From positions 62,001 to 126,000 of the forward strand of contig WASQ01000018.1 of NCBI GenBank assembly GCA_009712185.1: a DNA stretch of 64,000 bases, given 5' to 3'. Every line of letters begins with the position of its first letter. Position 1 is the stretch's first letter. The translations under genes were made by a program, and so were the position numbers. This DNA comes from Telmatospirillum sp. (GTDB taxonomy: Bacteria; Pseudomonadota; Alphaproteobacteria; Rhodospirillales; Magnetospirillaceae). Of this stretch, positions 17,900-26,606 are shown in pieces. The notes below the pieces were generated by a model. The model was not told where the DNA came from, made no database searches, and saw only the letters and a list, made by a program, of their open reading frames with translations.

Positions 17900-18694
17900 T
17901 CAGGCGCCGCCGGTGATCCGGCGCAGGAGATAGGTGTCCATGATCCAGCCGTTGGCGCGGCGCGCCTCCGCGCGCACCTGTTCGATCCGGCCGGCGACAT
18001 CCTTCAACCGGCCGGACATCACGATCTCGTCGGGTGTGCCGACATAGGCGCCCCAATAGATCTCCATGTCCTGGTCGGCGTAGAGCTTGTAGCTGTTCTC
18101 GGCGTCCAGCATGACGACCACGCTGTCGACACCGTCCGGCCACCCCTGGGCGAGACGCCGTCCGGTGGTGATCTGAACCGATCCGCCGATCTGGTTCAGC
18201 GTGATCCGGTGCCGGGCGGTCAGGGCCTGGATGCAACTGATGCCGGGAATGACTTCGAAATCGGGGTCGATCAGGCCTTTTCCGGCGATCTCGCCCACGA
18301 TGCGGATCGTGCTGTCATAAAGCGGCGGGTCGCCCCAGACCAGGAAGGCCCCGCATTCGTCGTCGCCCAGGCCCTCGACGATCATCCGTTCGAAGACCTC
18401 CTCCTTGTCCTGGTTCAGTTTGTCGATCGTCGCGAGATAGTCCGCGGTGTCGTGTTCACGCTGCCATTCGGGACTGGCGCCGTCGATGAAGCGGTAGGAA
18501 CGGCCGGTGATGTGGCGTTCGCAGATGGCCTTGCGGAAGGCCGTCAGCTTTTCCTTGGTCGGCCCCTTGTCCATGATGAAAAAGGCGTCCGCGCGGTTGA
18601 GGGCGTCAACGGCCTGAAGGGTCAGATGTCCGGGGTTCCCGGCGCCGATTCCGATGATCAGGATTTTCTTCAACTCTGCTCTCCGCTCCGCCAT
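17900..18694 (-). CDS. cobF: Precorrin-6A synthase (deacetylating)
   Basis: SAM-dependent methyltransferase of aerobic cobalamin synthesis; methylates C-1 of precorrin-5 with loss of the acetyl group. 264 residues with the tetrapyrrole methylase fold: N-terminal LIIGIGAGNPGHLTLQAVDAL, central FLVWGDPPLYDSTIRI and EVIPGISCIQALTARHRI. The DKGPTKEKL and ADYLATIDKLNQDKEEVF segments fit CobF rather than other corrin methylases. No other cob gene is nearby, so the rest of the pathway must lie elsewhere. CobF marks the oxygen-dependent B12 route. Confidence 0.93.
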   Translation of the reverse strand: MAERRAELKKILIIGIGAGNPGHLTLQAVDALNRADAFFIMDKGPTKEKLTAFRKAICERHITGRSYRFIDGASPEWQREHDTADYLATIDKLNQDKEEVFERMIVEGLGDDECGAFLVWGDPPLYDSTIRIVGEIAGKGLIDPDFEVIPGISCIQALTARHRITLNQIGGSVQITTGRRLAQGWPDGVDSVVVMLDAENSYKLYADQDMEIYWGAYVGTPDEIVMSGRLKDVAGRIEQVRAEARRANGWIMDTYLLRRITGGA

Positions 18695-18900
18695 GTCTTC
18701 CGTGTCCGGTCATGCCAGGGTCTTTGGAACAGGATGTCAGTCCGATGTCAAATCCCTGAACGATGCCGACGTCTTTTATCGTGGAATTCGGGAAGACCTG
18801 ATGTCGCTGTGCCGGCTCATTCGCAACGGTCCTTCTGGACGTCACGGCGGGAACGTGCGATGTCAGAGCCGTTCCCATCCCTGATTCCGAGTTTTCCGCC

Positions 18901-19350
18901 ATGCGCCTTTACGTCGATGCCGATGCCTGTCCGGTCAAGGAGGAGGTGCTGCGCGTGGCGGAACGCCACGGGCTGTCCGTGGTGTTTATCGGCAATAGCT
19001 GGATGCGGGGGTTCGACCACCCGCTGGTCGAGCAGGTGGTCGCCAGCGAAGGGTTGAACGAGGCCGACGACCGCATCGTCGAACGGATCGGGGCGGGCGA
19101 TATCGTGGTGACGGCCGACGTGCCGCTGGCCGCGCGTTGCGTGAAGAAGGGCGCGCGCGGCATCGATCCCAGGGGGAAGGCGTTCGATGACGCCACCATC
19201 GGCATGGCCCTGGCGGTGCGCGATCTGATGACCGATCTGCGCGATAGCGGCGTCGTTTCCGGCGGGCCCGCGGCCTATGGAAAACGCGACCGCTCGAACT
19301 TTCTGGATGGGCTGGAACGCCTGATCCGGGCCATCGCCGCATCGGCCTGA
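18901..19350 (+). CDS. yaiI: YaiI/YqxD family protein (UPF0178)
   Basis: 149 residues beginning MRLYVDADACPVKEEVLRVA, the signature of the UPF0178 family, with later acidic motifs IVVTADVPLAARC and GKAFDDATIG. The pattern of aspartates resembles a PIN-like nuclease fold, but no function is established for the family. Single gene, followed closely by a terminator hairpin. Confidence 0.9.
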   Translation: MRLYVDADACPVKEEVLRVAERHGLSVVFIGNSWMRGFDHPLVEQVVASEGLNEADDRIVERIGAGDIVVTADVPLAARCVKKGARGIDPRGKAFDDATIGMALAVRDLMTDLRDSGVVSGGPAAYGKRDRSNFLDGLERLIRAIAASA

Positions 19351-19351
19351 A

Positions 19352-19373
19352 ACCCGCGCCACGCGGGTCTTTT
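19352..19373 (+). terminator. Intrinsic terminator after the yaiI-type gene
   Basis: A perfect 7-bp stem, ACCCGCG and CGCGGGT, with a CCA loop, followed by CTTTT. It starts 2 nt after the stop codon. Confidence 0.75.
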
Positions 19374-19427
19374 CCCGTGACTTCCGGTTCCCGGGCGTCC
19401 ACGGTTCGGGCTGGCATTATGTGGTCT

Positions 19428-19461
19428 ATAATAGTCCATATAGGTTCATATGGATCATTAT
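19428..19461. promoter_or_regulatory. AT-rich inverted repeat upstream of the zeta-like remnant
   Basis: Two 13-nt arms (19428-19440 and 19449-19461) match as inverse complements at 11 of 13 positions around an 8-nt spacer. The core is TCCATA and TATGGA. It is markedly AT-rich for this genome and sits just before the decayed toxin-like gene, so it is probably the old operator/promoter of that locus. Confidence 0.5.
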
Positions 19462-19469
19462 GGACAGGG

Positions 19470-19980
19470 GGATTATCCGGACGGCCGTTCCTTCTGGTGC
19501 TTGCCGGCGTCAACGGGGCAGGAAAGAGCTCTGTCGGGGGAGCGTTGCTCACCGAACGCGATCTGGTCTGGTGCGATCCCGACGCCCAGGCCCGGGAGGC
19601 GAGACGGAAGGCGGGACTGATGCTTGAGGATGCCAACGCCTGTGCCCGGGCTCGTGGAGTTGAAAATCTGCGCGAGGCCATGGCGGGGGGAACGAATTTC
19701 GCCTTCGAGACCACCTTGGGCGCCAGCACGATTCCCAGGCTGCTGATGGACGCTTCAGCGACCCACGATGTCATGATGGGGTTCTGCGGCCTTTCTTCGC
19801 CCGAAATGGACATCGAGCGTGTCGCCCTTCGCGTCAGCCAGGGTGGTCCCTCCATCCTTAGGAAAAGATCCGCGCCCACTGGACCAGTTCCATCGCCAAC
19901 CTGATCGGCCTGTTGCCGTAACTCGCCGTCCTCCATGTCTACGACAACAGTGCGACGGTCAGGCCGGGGGAGGACATTCC
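19470..19980 (+). pseudogene. Zeta-toxin-like P-loop kinase, frameshifted remnant
   Basis: The first part encodes a clear zeta-toxin-type kinase: PFLLVLAGVNGAGKSSVGGA (Walker A), then NFAFETTLGASTIPRLL and MMGFCGLSSPEMDIERVALRV. Near 19850-19862 the frame is lost. The expected continuation (KIRAHWTSSIANLIGLLP) is found in another frame, then interrupted by TAA at 19919-19921, after which LAVLHVYDNS continues. The 3' end butts against fdhE. The true start is unclear. The family phosphorylates UDP-sugars or similar, but this copy should be dead. No antitoxin is next to it. Confidence 0.8.
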
Positions 19981-19983
19981 GGA

Positions 19984-20859
19984 TCAGGCGGCGGCCATCA
20001 CCAGGAAGGGATTGCCGCCGATGCGGGTGAAGCCGTCCTCGCCCACCAGGATGTCGAGCGGCAGGCTGGCCAGATCGTCGGCGACGGGATCGAAGTCCGG
20101 ATCCTTTTCCAGAAGAAACAGTTTCAGGGCGTTTTTGCAGGTCGGGCAGCATTCGGCCCGGACGCCGTCATTGCCGCCCTCGATCATGCGGTAATCGATC
20201 CCTTTGCCATTGCCGCAGGCCACGCACACCGCCCGCACATGATGCCAGGCGGTGCCGCAACAGCCGCAATGCAGATAGCGCAGTCCGCCCGAGGTGGCGC
20301 CGATATGGATCATGCCGGCCACCGGGGCTTCGCCGCAGACCGGGCAGACGGTGGCCGTGGCCGGCGGCGTGACGGCGGTGGCGTCGAGACCGGCGGCGTG
20401 CCTTGTCCAGGCGACCTGCCGGGCGGCCGCCAGCAGGGGCGCGGCCGCAAGATCGACCTCGGCCGCATGCCCGTGCCGGATATGGGTCGCCATCGCCCGG
20501 ATGTCCCGTTCCGGTGCCGCCTTCAGGCTGTCGCAGGCCACGGCGGCGGCCGGTGGGAGACCGGAGAGACGGTCGAGCAAAGCCCGGAGATCCTCCGTCC
20601 ATTGCCGGTCTGGCGCGTGGGTCGCCGGCCCGGCAACCACCCCGGCCGAGGCCTCCGACAGGCTGGCGACGAACCGCAGCCAGTCGGCGAGGCTGTGCCC
20701 GCCGGCCAGCGTCCTGAGGCGCCGGGCGCGGCCGGCGAACAGACGGTCCGGGCGGGGCAGCAGGACCGGGGACGGGGACCGCCCGGGGACGAGGCCGGCC
20801 CTGGCAATGGCGGCCTCCATCTCCGGGGACGGCGGACGGTCGGTGGGGGACTGGGTCAT
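19984..20859 (-). CDS. fdhE: Formate dehydrogenase accessory protein FdhE
   Basis: 291-residue cytoplasmic rubredoxin-like protein needed for assembly of respiratory formate dehydrogenase. Four CxxC motifs bind iron: CPVCGEAP, CGCCGTAW, CVACGNGKG and CPTCKN (about residues 175-255). The start MTQSPTDRPP at 20859 is preferred over an upstream GTG-type extension. It is divergent from fdnG and shares its control region, fitting co-regulation with the enzyme it helps build. Confidence 0.93.
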   Translation of the reverse strand: MTQSPTDRPPSPEMEAAIARAGLVPGRSPSPVLLPRPDRLFAGRARRLRTLAGGHSLADWLRFVASLSEASAGVVAGPATHAPDRQWTEDLRALLDRLSGLPPAAAVACDSLKAAPERDIRAMATHIRHGHAAEVDLAAAPLLAAARQVAWTRHAAGLDATAVTPPATATVCPVCGEAPVAGMIHIGATSGGLRYLHCGCCGTAWHHVRAVCVACGNGKGIDYRMIEGGNDGVRAECCPTCKNALKLFLLEKDPDFDPVADDLASLPLDILVGEDGFTRIGGNPFLVMAAA

Positions 20860-20969
20860 GAAACACTCTCGGTTCTGAAAACGGCCGCCTTCAGCCTGCA
20901 AGAACTGTGCAGGATTGCAAGAGCCGTCCTTTTGCCCCGATATTTTATCCTAATCCCAGTGGGCCGGTT

Positions 20970-21005
20970 GGACAATTTGTCCGCCTGAATGGGACAAATT
21001 GTCCC
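20970..21005. promoter_or_regulatory. Two perfect dyads, candidate activator sites for formate dehydrogenase
   Basis: GGACAATTTGTCC (20970-20982) and GGGACAAATTGTCCC (20991-21005) are each perfect palindromes about one central base. Their centres are 22 bp apart, two helical turns, and lie roughly 90-110 bp before the predicted sigma-54 start. That position suits an enhancer-binding protein; they also sit upstream of fdhE. A similar dyad occurs before cyoA (45966). Confidence 0.65.
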
Positions 21006-21058
21006 TGAGCCATATCTTCGCATGCGCAAAAAGCAAGGCATGACAGTACTTTTCCGGT

Positions 21059-21073
21059 TGGCACGAAAACTGC
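21059..21073 (+). promoter_or_regulatory. Sigma-54 (-24/-12) promoter of fdnGHI
   Basis: TGGCACG, four A, CTGC: the GG and GC dinucleotides are exactly 10 nt apart, as required for RpoN promoters, with one mismatch in the -12 element. Expected transcript start is near 21085, leaving a ~37-nt leader before fdnG, which has a GGGAGG ribosome site. Confidence 0.75.
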
Positions 21074-21121
21074 CTGAAGGGGCCAAAACAGTCCGCCCCA
21101 CTCAGTTTTCCGGGAGGTGTC

Positions 21122-24100
21122 ATGCAGGTTTCCAGGCGGCAATTCCTCAAGATCACGGCTGCGGGCGTCTCCGCCTCCAGCATGGCGGTTCTGGGTCTTT
21201 ACCCGGAAGCCGCGCGCGCCGAGGTGCGCCAGTACAAGCTGGCCCGCGCCAAAGAGATCCGCAACAACTGTCCCTATTGCTCGGTGGGCTGCGGCACGCT
21301 GCTCTACACCCTGGGGGACGGCGCCAGGAACGCCAAGCCGTCGGTCATCCATGTCGAGGGCGACCCGGATCACCCGGTCAGCCGGGGCGCGCTCTGTCCC
21401 AAGGGCGCCGGTTTGCTGGACTTCATCCACAGTCCCAACCGTCTCAAATATCCCGAGGTGCGCGAGCCCGGAACCGCCCGGTGGAAGCGCATCACCTGGG
21501 AAGAGGCGATCGGGCGCATCGCGCGGCATATGAAGACCGACCGCGACGCCAATTTCGTCGCCCGCAACGCCGACGGCGTTCCGGTCAACCGCTGGCTGTC
21601 GACCGCCATGCTGACGGCGTCCGCGTCCTCCAACGAGACCGGGATCCTGACGCAGAAATTCATGCGCTCGCTCGGCATCGTCGGCACCGACGCCCAGGCC
21701 CGCGTCTGCCACGCCCCCACGGTGGCGGCGCTGGCCGCCACCTTCGGGCGCGGCGCCATGACCAACAACTGGGTCGACATCGCCAATGCCGATTTCATCC
21801 TGGTGATGGGCGGAAATCCCGCAGAGGCGCATCCCGTGGGATTCAGATGGGCCATCGAGGCCAAGAAGCGGGGCGCCCGCCTTGTGGTCGTCGATCCCCG
21901 GTTCAACCGGTCGGCCTCTGTCGCCGACGAATATGTGCCGATCCGCGCCGGGTCGGACATCGCCTTCCTGGGGGGCGTCATCAACTGGCTGATCGCCAAT
22001 GACAAGATCCAGTGGGACTATGTCAAAAGCTTCACCAACGCCAGTCTCATCGTGGCGGAGGGTTATCACTTCGATGAGGGGCTGTTCGCCGGCTATGACG
22101 AGGACAAGGGCCGGTACGACAGCGGTAAATGGACCTATGAGCTGGACGAGAACGGTCATGCCCGGTCCGATCCGACGCTGACGCACCCGCGGTGCGTCTG
22201 GTCCCTGTTGAAGGCCCATTACGCCCGCTACACGCCCGAGATGGTATCCAGTCTCACCGGCAGCCCCGTGGAGGGATTCCTGTCGGTCTGCCGCCATCTG
22301 GGCGGCACCGCCGTCCCCGACAGGACGGCGACGATCCTTTACGCCCTGGGCTGGACGCAGCACACGGTCGGGTCCCAGAACATCCGCACCATGGCCATGA
22401 TCCAGCTTCTTCTGGGCAACATCGGCATGGCCGGCGGGGGCGTCAACGCGCTGCGCGGGCATTCGAACATTCAGGGTCTGTCGGACCTGGGGCTGCTGTC
22501 GACCAGTCTCCCCGGCTATCTGACCCTGCCCAACGAGAAGGCGCATCCGACGCTGGAGGCCTATCTTCAGAAGACGACGCCGAAGACCCAGCGCCCCGGC
22601 CAGTTCAATTACTGGAGCAATACGCCGAAATTCTTCGTCAGCCTGATGAAATGGTTCTGGGGCGCGCATGCCACGCGTGAGAACAACTGGGGTTACGACT
22701 GGCTGCCGAAATGGGACCGCATGTATGACGTGCTTCAGATCATGGATCTGATGTACGCCGGCAAGGTCAACGGCTTCATCGTGCAGGGGTTCAATCCGCT
22801 GACCTCGCTGCCGGACAGCCGCAAGACCGTCGAGGCCTTCTCGAAGTTGAAATATATGGTGATCATCGACCCGATCGCCACCGAGACCTCGACCTTCTGG
22901 CAGAACCATGGCGACATCAACGATGTCAATCCGGCCTCCATCCAGACGGAGGTGTTCCGTCTGCCCTCCACCTGCTTCGCCGAGGAGGACGGGGCGATCG
23001 TCAATTCGGCGCGCTGGCTGCAATGGCATTGGAAGGCCGCCGACGCCCCCGGCGAAGGGCGCGGCGATCAGGAAATCATCGGCAGCCTGTTCACCGCCCT
23101 GCGGAGGCTTTATCAGGCCGAGGGCGGCAACACGCCGGAACCGATCCTGAACTGTTCCTGGGCCTATCGCGATCCGGACGCGCCGACGCCCGAGGAACTG
23201 GCGCGCGAGATGAACGGCCGCGCCCTGGCCGACATCCCCGATCCCAGGGAGCCGGGAAAGTTCCTCGTCCGCAAGGGTGAACAGCTTCCGGGATTCGCGC
23301 TGTTGCAGGACGACGGTTCGACCATGTCGGCCTGCTGGATCTTCTCCGGCTGCTGGACCCAGGCCGGCAATCAGATGGCGCGGCGCGACAACACCGACGT
23401 GGGCCTGGGCTGTACGCCGGGCTGGGCCTGGTCCTGGCCGGCGAACCGGCGCATCCTTTACAACCGCGCCTCCTGCGACGCGGCGGGAAAGCCGTGGGAT
23501 CCGAAACGGACCCTCATTTCCTGGACCGGAGAGAAATGGGCGGGGATCGATATTCCCGACTTCAAGGCCGACGCCGGGCCCGAGACCGGGATGAATCCCT
23601 TCATCATGAATCCGGAAGGGGTGGGCCGTCTGTTCTGCACCGACAAGCTGGTCGACGGACCGTTCCCCGAGCATTACGAACCGATGGAAAGCCCGCTCGG
23701 CACCAATCCCCTGCATCCCAAGGTGGTCAGCAGCCCGGCGGTGCGCATGTTCAAGGCGGACCGCGAGAGGCTGGGCACGCATGACCAGTTCCCCTATGTC
23801 GGCACCACCTACCGCCTGACCGAGCATTTCCAGTTCTGGACCAAGAGCGTCCGTCTCAGTGCCATCGCCCAGCCCGAACAGTTCGTCGAGATCGGCGAGA
23901 CCCTGGCGGCGGAAAAGGGCATCCGGGCGGGCGACTGGGTCAAGGTCTCGTCGCGGCGCGGCTTCATCAAGGCCAAGGCGGTGGTGACCAAGCGGGTCAA
24001 GGCGCTGACCGTCAACGGCCGGACGCTGCATCAGATCGGCATTCCGCTGCACTGGGGATGGGAGACGGTCGCCCGGAAGGGCTATCCGTCGAACAATCTG

Positions 24101-24175
24101 CCGCCGGCGGTCGGCGACTGCAACGTCCAGACCCCCGAATACAAGGCGTTCCTTGTGAACCTGGAAAAGATCTGA
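21122..24175 (+). CDS. fdnG: Formate dehydrogenase-N/O major subunit, cysteine form
   Basis: Periplasmic molybdenum (bis-MGD) subunit oxidising formate to CO2. 1017 residues, about the length of E. coli FdnG. A twin-arginine signal (SRRQFLKIT) precedes a cleavage region near residue 33. The [4Fe-4S] cluster cysteines are C50, C53, C57 and one in LCPKGAG. Residue 196, selenocysteine in E. coli FdnG, is an ordinary Cys codon (TGC at 21707-21709, in ARVCHAPTV), so no selenium machinery is needed. Followed by fdnH and fdnI, and controlled by the sigma-54 promoter just upstream. Confidence 0.96.
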   Translation: MQVSRRQFLKITAAGVSASSMAVLGLYPEAARAEVRQYKLARAKEIRNNCPYCSVGCGTLLYTLGDGARNAKPSVIHVEGDPDHPVSRGALCPKGAGLLDFIHSPNRLKYPEVREPGTARWKRITWEEAIGRIARHMKTDRDANFVARNADGVPVNRWLSTAMLTASASSNETGILTQKFMRSLGIVGTDAQARVCHAPTVAALAATFGRGAMTNNWVDIANADFILVMGGNPAEAHPVGFRWAIEAKKRGARLVVVDPRFNRSASVADEYVPIRAGSDIAFLGGVINWLIANDKIQWDYVKSFTNASLIVAEGYHFDEGLFAGYDEDKGRYDSGKWTYELDENGHARSDPTLTHPRCVWSLLKAHYARYTPEMVSSLTGSPVEGFLSVCRHLGGTAVPDRTATILYALGWTQHTVGSQNIRTMAMIQLLLGNIGMAGGGVNALRGHSNIQGLSDLGLLSTSLPGYLTLPNEKAHPTLEAYLQKTTPKTQRPGQFNYWSNTPKFFVSLMKWFWGAHATRENNWGYDWLPKWDRMYDVLQIMDLMYAGKVNGFIVQGFNPLTSLPDSRKTVEAFSKLKYMVIIDPIATETSTFWQNHGDINDVNPASIQTEVFRLPSTCFAEEDGAIVNSARWLQWHWKAADAPGEGRGDQEIIGSLFTALRRLYQAEGGNTPEPILNCSWAYRDPDAPTPEELAREMNGRALADIPDPREPGKFLVRKGEQLPGFALLQDDGSTMSACWIFSGCWTQAGNQMARRDNTDVGLGCTPGWAWSWPANRRILYNRASCDAAGKPWDPKRTLISWTGEKWAGIDIPDFKADAGPETGMNPFIMNPEGVGRLFCTDKLVDGPFPEHYEPMESPLGTNPLHPKVVSSPAVRMFKADRERLGTHDQFPYVGTTYRLTEHFQFWTKSVRLSAIAQPEQFVEIGETLAAEKGIRAGDWVKVSSRRGFIKAKAVVTKRVKALTVNGRTLHQIGIPLHWGWETVARKGYPSNNLPPAVGDCNVQTPEYKAFLVNLEKI

Positions 24176-24187
24176 GGAGTGCCCGGT

Positions 24188-25063
24188 ATGGCTCTGCAAT
24201 CCCTCGACATTCTGCGCCGGTCGGCCACGACGACACCGTCGCCGCAGGCGCGCGGGCCCTTCGAGGTCGCCAAACTGATCGACGTCACCACCTGCATCGG
24301 CTGCAAGGCCTGCCAGGTCGCCTGTTCCGAATGGAACGACCTGCGGGAAGAGGTGGGCATCAATCATGGCGTCTACGACAACCCGATCGACCTGTCCTCC
24401 GAGGCCTGGACGGTGATGCGTTTCACCGAGCATGAGGAGAAGGGTAAGCTGGAGTGGCTGATCCGCAAGGACGGCTGCATGCATTGTTCTGATCCCGGAT
24501 GCCTGAAGGCCTGCCCGTCACCGGGCGCGATCATCCAGTACAAAAACGGGATCGTCGATTTTCACGAGGAGAACTGCATCGGCTGCGGCTATTGCGTCTC
24601 GGGCTGTCCGTTCAACGTGCCGCGCATCAGCAAGAAGGACAACAAGGCCTACAAATGCAGCCTGTGCTCGGACCGCGTCGCGGTCGGGCAGGAGCCGGCC
24701 TGCGTCAAGACCTGTCCGACCGGCGCGATCCAGTTCGGGCTGAAGGAGGAGATGAAGGAGGTGGCCGCGACCCGCGTCGCCGATCTGCGCGGCCGCGGCT
24801 ATGACAATGCCGGTCTCTACGATCCGGAAGGGGTGGGTGGAACCCATGTGATGTACGTCCTGCACCACGCCGATCGTCCCGAACTCTATGCCAATCTTCC
24901 CAAGGACCCGGCCATCAGCCCGACGGTCCGGCTCTGGAAGGGGATCCTGAAGCCGCTGGCCTCGCTCGGGATTGCCGCCGTCGGGCTGCTGGGGTTCCTG
25001 CATTACGTCACTGTCGGTCCCAACCGTCCGGATGAGGACGCCGAGGAGGAGGTTCGGTCGTGA
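24188..25063 (+). CDS. fdnH: Formate dehydrogenase-N/O iron-sulfur subunit
   Basis: 291-residue membrane-anchored ferredoxin-like subunit carrying electrons from FdnG to the cytochrome. Four cysteine clusters are visible: [11 protein letters not shown] (about 36), [14 protein letters not shown] (about 98), [12 protein letters not shown] (about 130) and [21 protein letters not shown] (about 157). A single C-terminal helix (about 255-277) anchors it in the membrane. Start ATG 24188 is chosen; a GTG at 24179 is less likely. The stop overlaps the next start (GTGA). Confidence 0.95.
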   Translation: MALQSLDILRRSATTTPSPQARGPFEVAKLIDVTTCIGCKACQVACSEWNDLREEVGINHGVYDNPIDLSSEAWTVMRFTEHEEKGKLEWLIRKDGCMHCSDPGCLKACPSPGAIIQYKNGIVDFHEENCIGCGYCVSGCPFNVPRISKKDNKAYKCSLCSDRVAVGQEPACVKTCPTGAIQFGLKEEMKEVAATRVADLRGRGYDNAGLYDPEGVGGTHVMYVLHHADRPELYANLPKDPAISPTVRLWKGILKPLASLGIAAVGLLGFLHYVTVGPNRPDEDAEEEVRS

Positions 25064-25680
25064 AGGAAAAGATGATCCAACGCTACAGCGCCGCCGAACG
25101 GGTCAACCACTGGATTGTCGCCGGCTGCTTCCTGCTGCTGGCGGCCTCCGGTCTGGCCTTTTTCTACCCGCCGTTCTTCTGGCTGACATCGCTGTTCGGC
25201 ACGCCGCAACTGGCGAGAATCATCCATCCCTTCCTGGGGGTGGTCATGGTTCTGGCCTTCGCCCGGCAGTTCTTCCGCTATGTCCGTCACAATCTGATCG
25301 ACAAGGAGGACATCAAATGGCTGAAGTCCGTCAAACAGGTGATGGGCGGTGCCGAAGTCGGCGACACCGGGCGCTATAACGCCGGCCAGAAAGGCATGTT
25401 CTGGGTGATGACGGGTTGCCTTCTGCTTCTTCTCGGCTCCGGCATCATTGCCTGGCGGCCCTATTTCGCCCAGAATTTCCCGATACCCGTCATCCGGATC
25501 GCGCTGCTGGTCCATGCGACGGCGGCGGTCGGCCTGATCGCCGGCATCGTTGTGCATGTCTATGCGGCGATCTGGGTCAAGGGGACGATCCGGGCGATGA
25601 TCGAGGGCGTCGTTTCGCATGCCTGGGCGAAAAAACATCATCCGCGCTGGTTCCGCGAAATGACCGGCCGCAACCGTTAG
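25060..25680 (+). CDS. fdnI: Formate dehydrogenase-N/O cytochrome b556 subunit
   Basis: 206-residue, four-helix diheme cytochrome b that passes electrons from formate to the quinone pool. Conserved histidines occur in [21 protein letters not shown] and near the end in [24 protein letters not shown]. The likely start is GTG overlapping the fdnH stop by 4 nt; ATG 25072 is an alternative. Together with narGHI this could form a formate-nitrate redox loop. Confidence 0.94.
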   Translation: MKEKMIQRYSAAERVNHWIVAGCFLLLAASGLAFFYPPFFWLTSLFGTPQLARIIHPFLGVVMVLAFARQFFRYVRHNLIDKEDIKWLKSVKQVMGGAEVGDTGRYNAGQKGMFWVMTGCLLLLLGSGIIAWRPYFAQNFPIPVIRIALLVHATAAVGLIAGIVVHVYAAIWVKGTIRAMIEGVVSHAWAKKHHPRWFREMTGRNR

Positions 25681-25696
25681 AGGGACCTCTGCCGCC

Positions 25697-26578
25697 ATGA
25701 CCGCCGGCGACCGGACTTCATCGATCGGACCTCCGCCCGTCGTGCTGACGGCGGGAAACGGGGAAGACGCACGGGCGCCGTTCGCCGTCAGCTCCGGCGC
25801 GACCGTCACCCGCCTGATCGATGGCCGGGGCGAACTCTGCCAGGACGTGCTGGCGGAGGAGGTTCCGGTCGCCATGGTCTATAACGGCATTTCCCACGCC
25901 GTCATGCTGTCCTCTCCCGATCATCTCGATGACCTGGGACTGGGGTTCAGCCTGACGGAAGGGATCATCGGAACGCCGTCGGAGCTTTACGATCTGGAGC
26001 TTGACGCCACCTGCCAGGGCGTGGAGATCCGCATGGAGATCGCGGCGCGCCGCTTTCAGGCCCTGAAGGTGCGGCGGCGGGCCCTGGCCGGGCGGACCGG
26101 ATGCGGCCTCTGCGGCGTGGAAAGCCTTGACGCGGTGACACGGGTCGACGGCCGGGTGGTGGCCCGGGGGTGGCCGGTTCCTGCCGCCGCGGTGGCCCGG
26201 GCGCTGCCCGCGATGCAGGAACGGCAGACGCTGCACCGGTTGACCGGATCGGTGCACGCCGTCGCCTGGGTGTCGGCCGACGGACGGGTGGAGGCGTTGC
26301 GCGAGGATGTCGGGCGCCACAACGCCCTCGACAAGCTGATCGGCCACCTGATCCGGGGAAATGTCGATCCCATGACGGGGTTCGCCCTGACCTCCAGCCG
26401 GGCCAGCTATGAGATGGTGCAAAAGGCGGTGGCTGCCGGGATCGGCATGCTGGTCGCGGTTTCGGCGCCGACCGCCCTGGCTGTCCGGCTGGCCGGCGAA
26501 AGCGGTCTGACTCTCGCCGGATTCGCGCGCGGCAACCGGGTCGTCGTTTACAGCCATCCCGAGTTCCTGACCGCCTGA
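25697..26578 (+). CDS. fdhD: Formate dehydrogenase sulfurtransferase FdhD
   Basis: 293-residue cytoplasmic protein that transfers sulfur from IscS to the molybdenum cofactor, essential for formate dehydrogenase activity. The reactive pair is in CGLCG (C136 and C139). Other family signatures are GFSLTEGII, EDVGRHNALDKLIG and TGFALTSSRASYEMVQKA. 16 nt after fdnI, so likely the last gene of the operon; together with fdhE the locus has all dedicated maturation factors. Confidence 0.95.
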   Translation: MTAGDRTSSIGPPPVVLTAGNGEDARAPFAVSSGATVTRLIDGRGELCQDVLAEEVPVAMVYNGISHAVMLSSPDHLDDLGLGFSLTEGIIGTPSELYDLELDATCQGVEIRMEIAARRFQALKVRRRALAGRTGCGLCGVESLDAVTRVDGRVVARGWPVPAAAVARALPAMQERQTLHRLTGSVHAVAWVSADGRVEALREDVGRHNALDKLIGHLIRGNVDPMTGFALTSSRASYEMVQKAVAAGIGMLVAVSAPTALAVRLAGESGLTLAGFARGNRVVVYSHPEFLTA

Positions 26579-26606
26579 TCTCCCGACCAGGGGAGGGATT
26601 TTCAGG
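26574..26606. terminator. Nested hairpin between convergent fdhD and cyclase genes
   Basis: CTCCC and GGGAG form an inner stem, and CCTGA and TCAGG an outer one, with a short T run between them (GGATTTTC). It overlaps the ends of both genes and probably terminates transcription in one or both directions. Confidence 0.45.

Noticed and set aside
21059-21121. FNR-type site (TTGAT-N4-ATCAA) before fdnG
   Set aside because: No such sequence is present; the only clear signals are the -24/-12 element and the GGACA dyads.
20945-24484. Very long (about 1180 codons) minus-strand open frame opposite fdnG
   Set aside because: Antisense shadow of a GC-rich gene; no domain or ribosome site, while fdnG has every expected motif.
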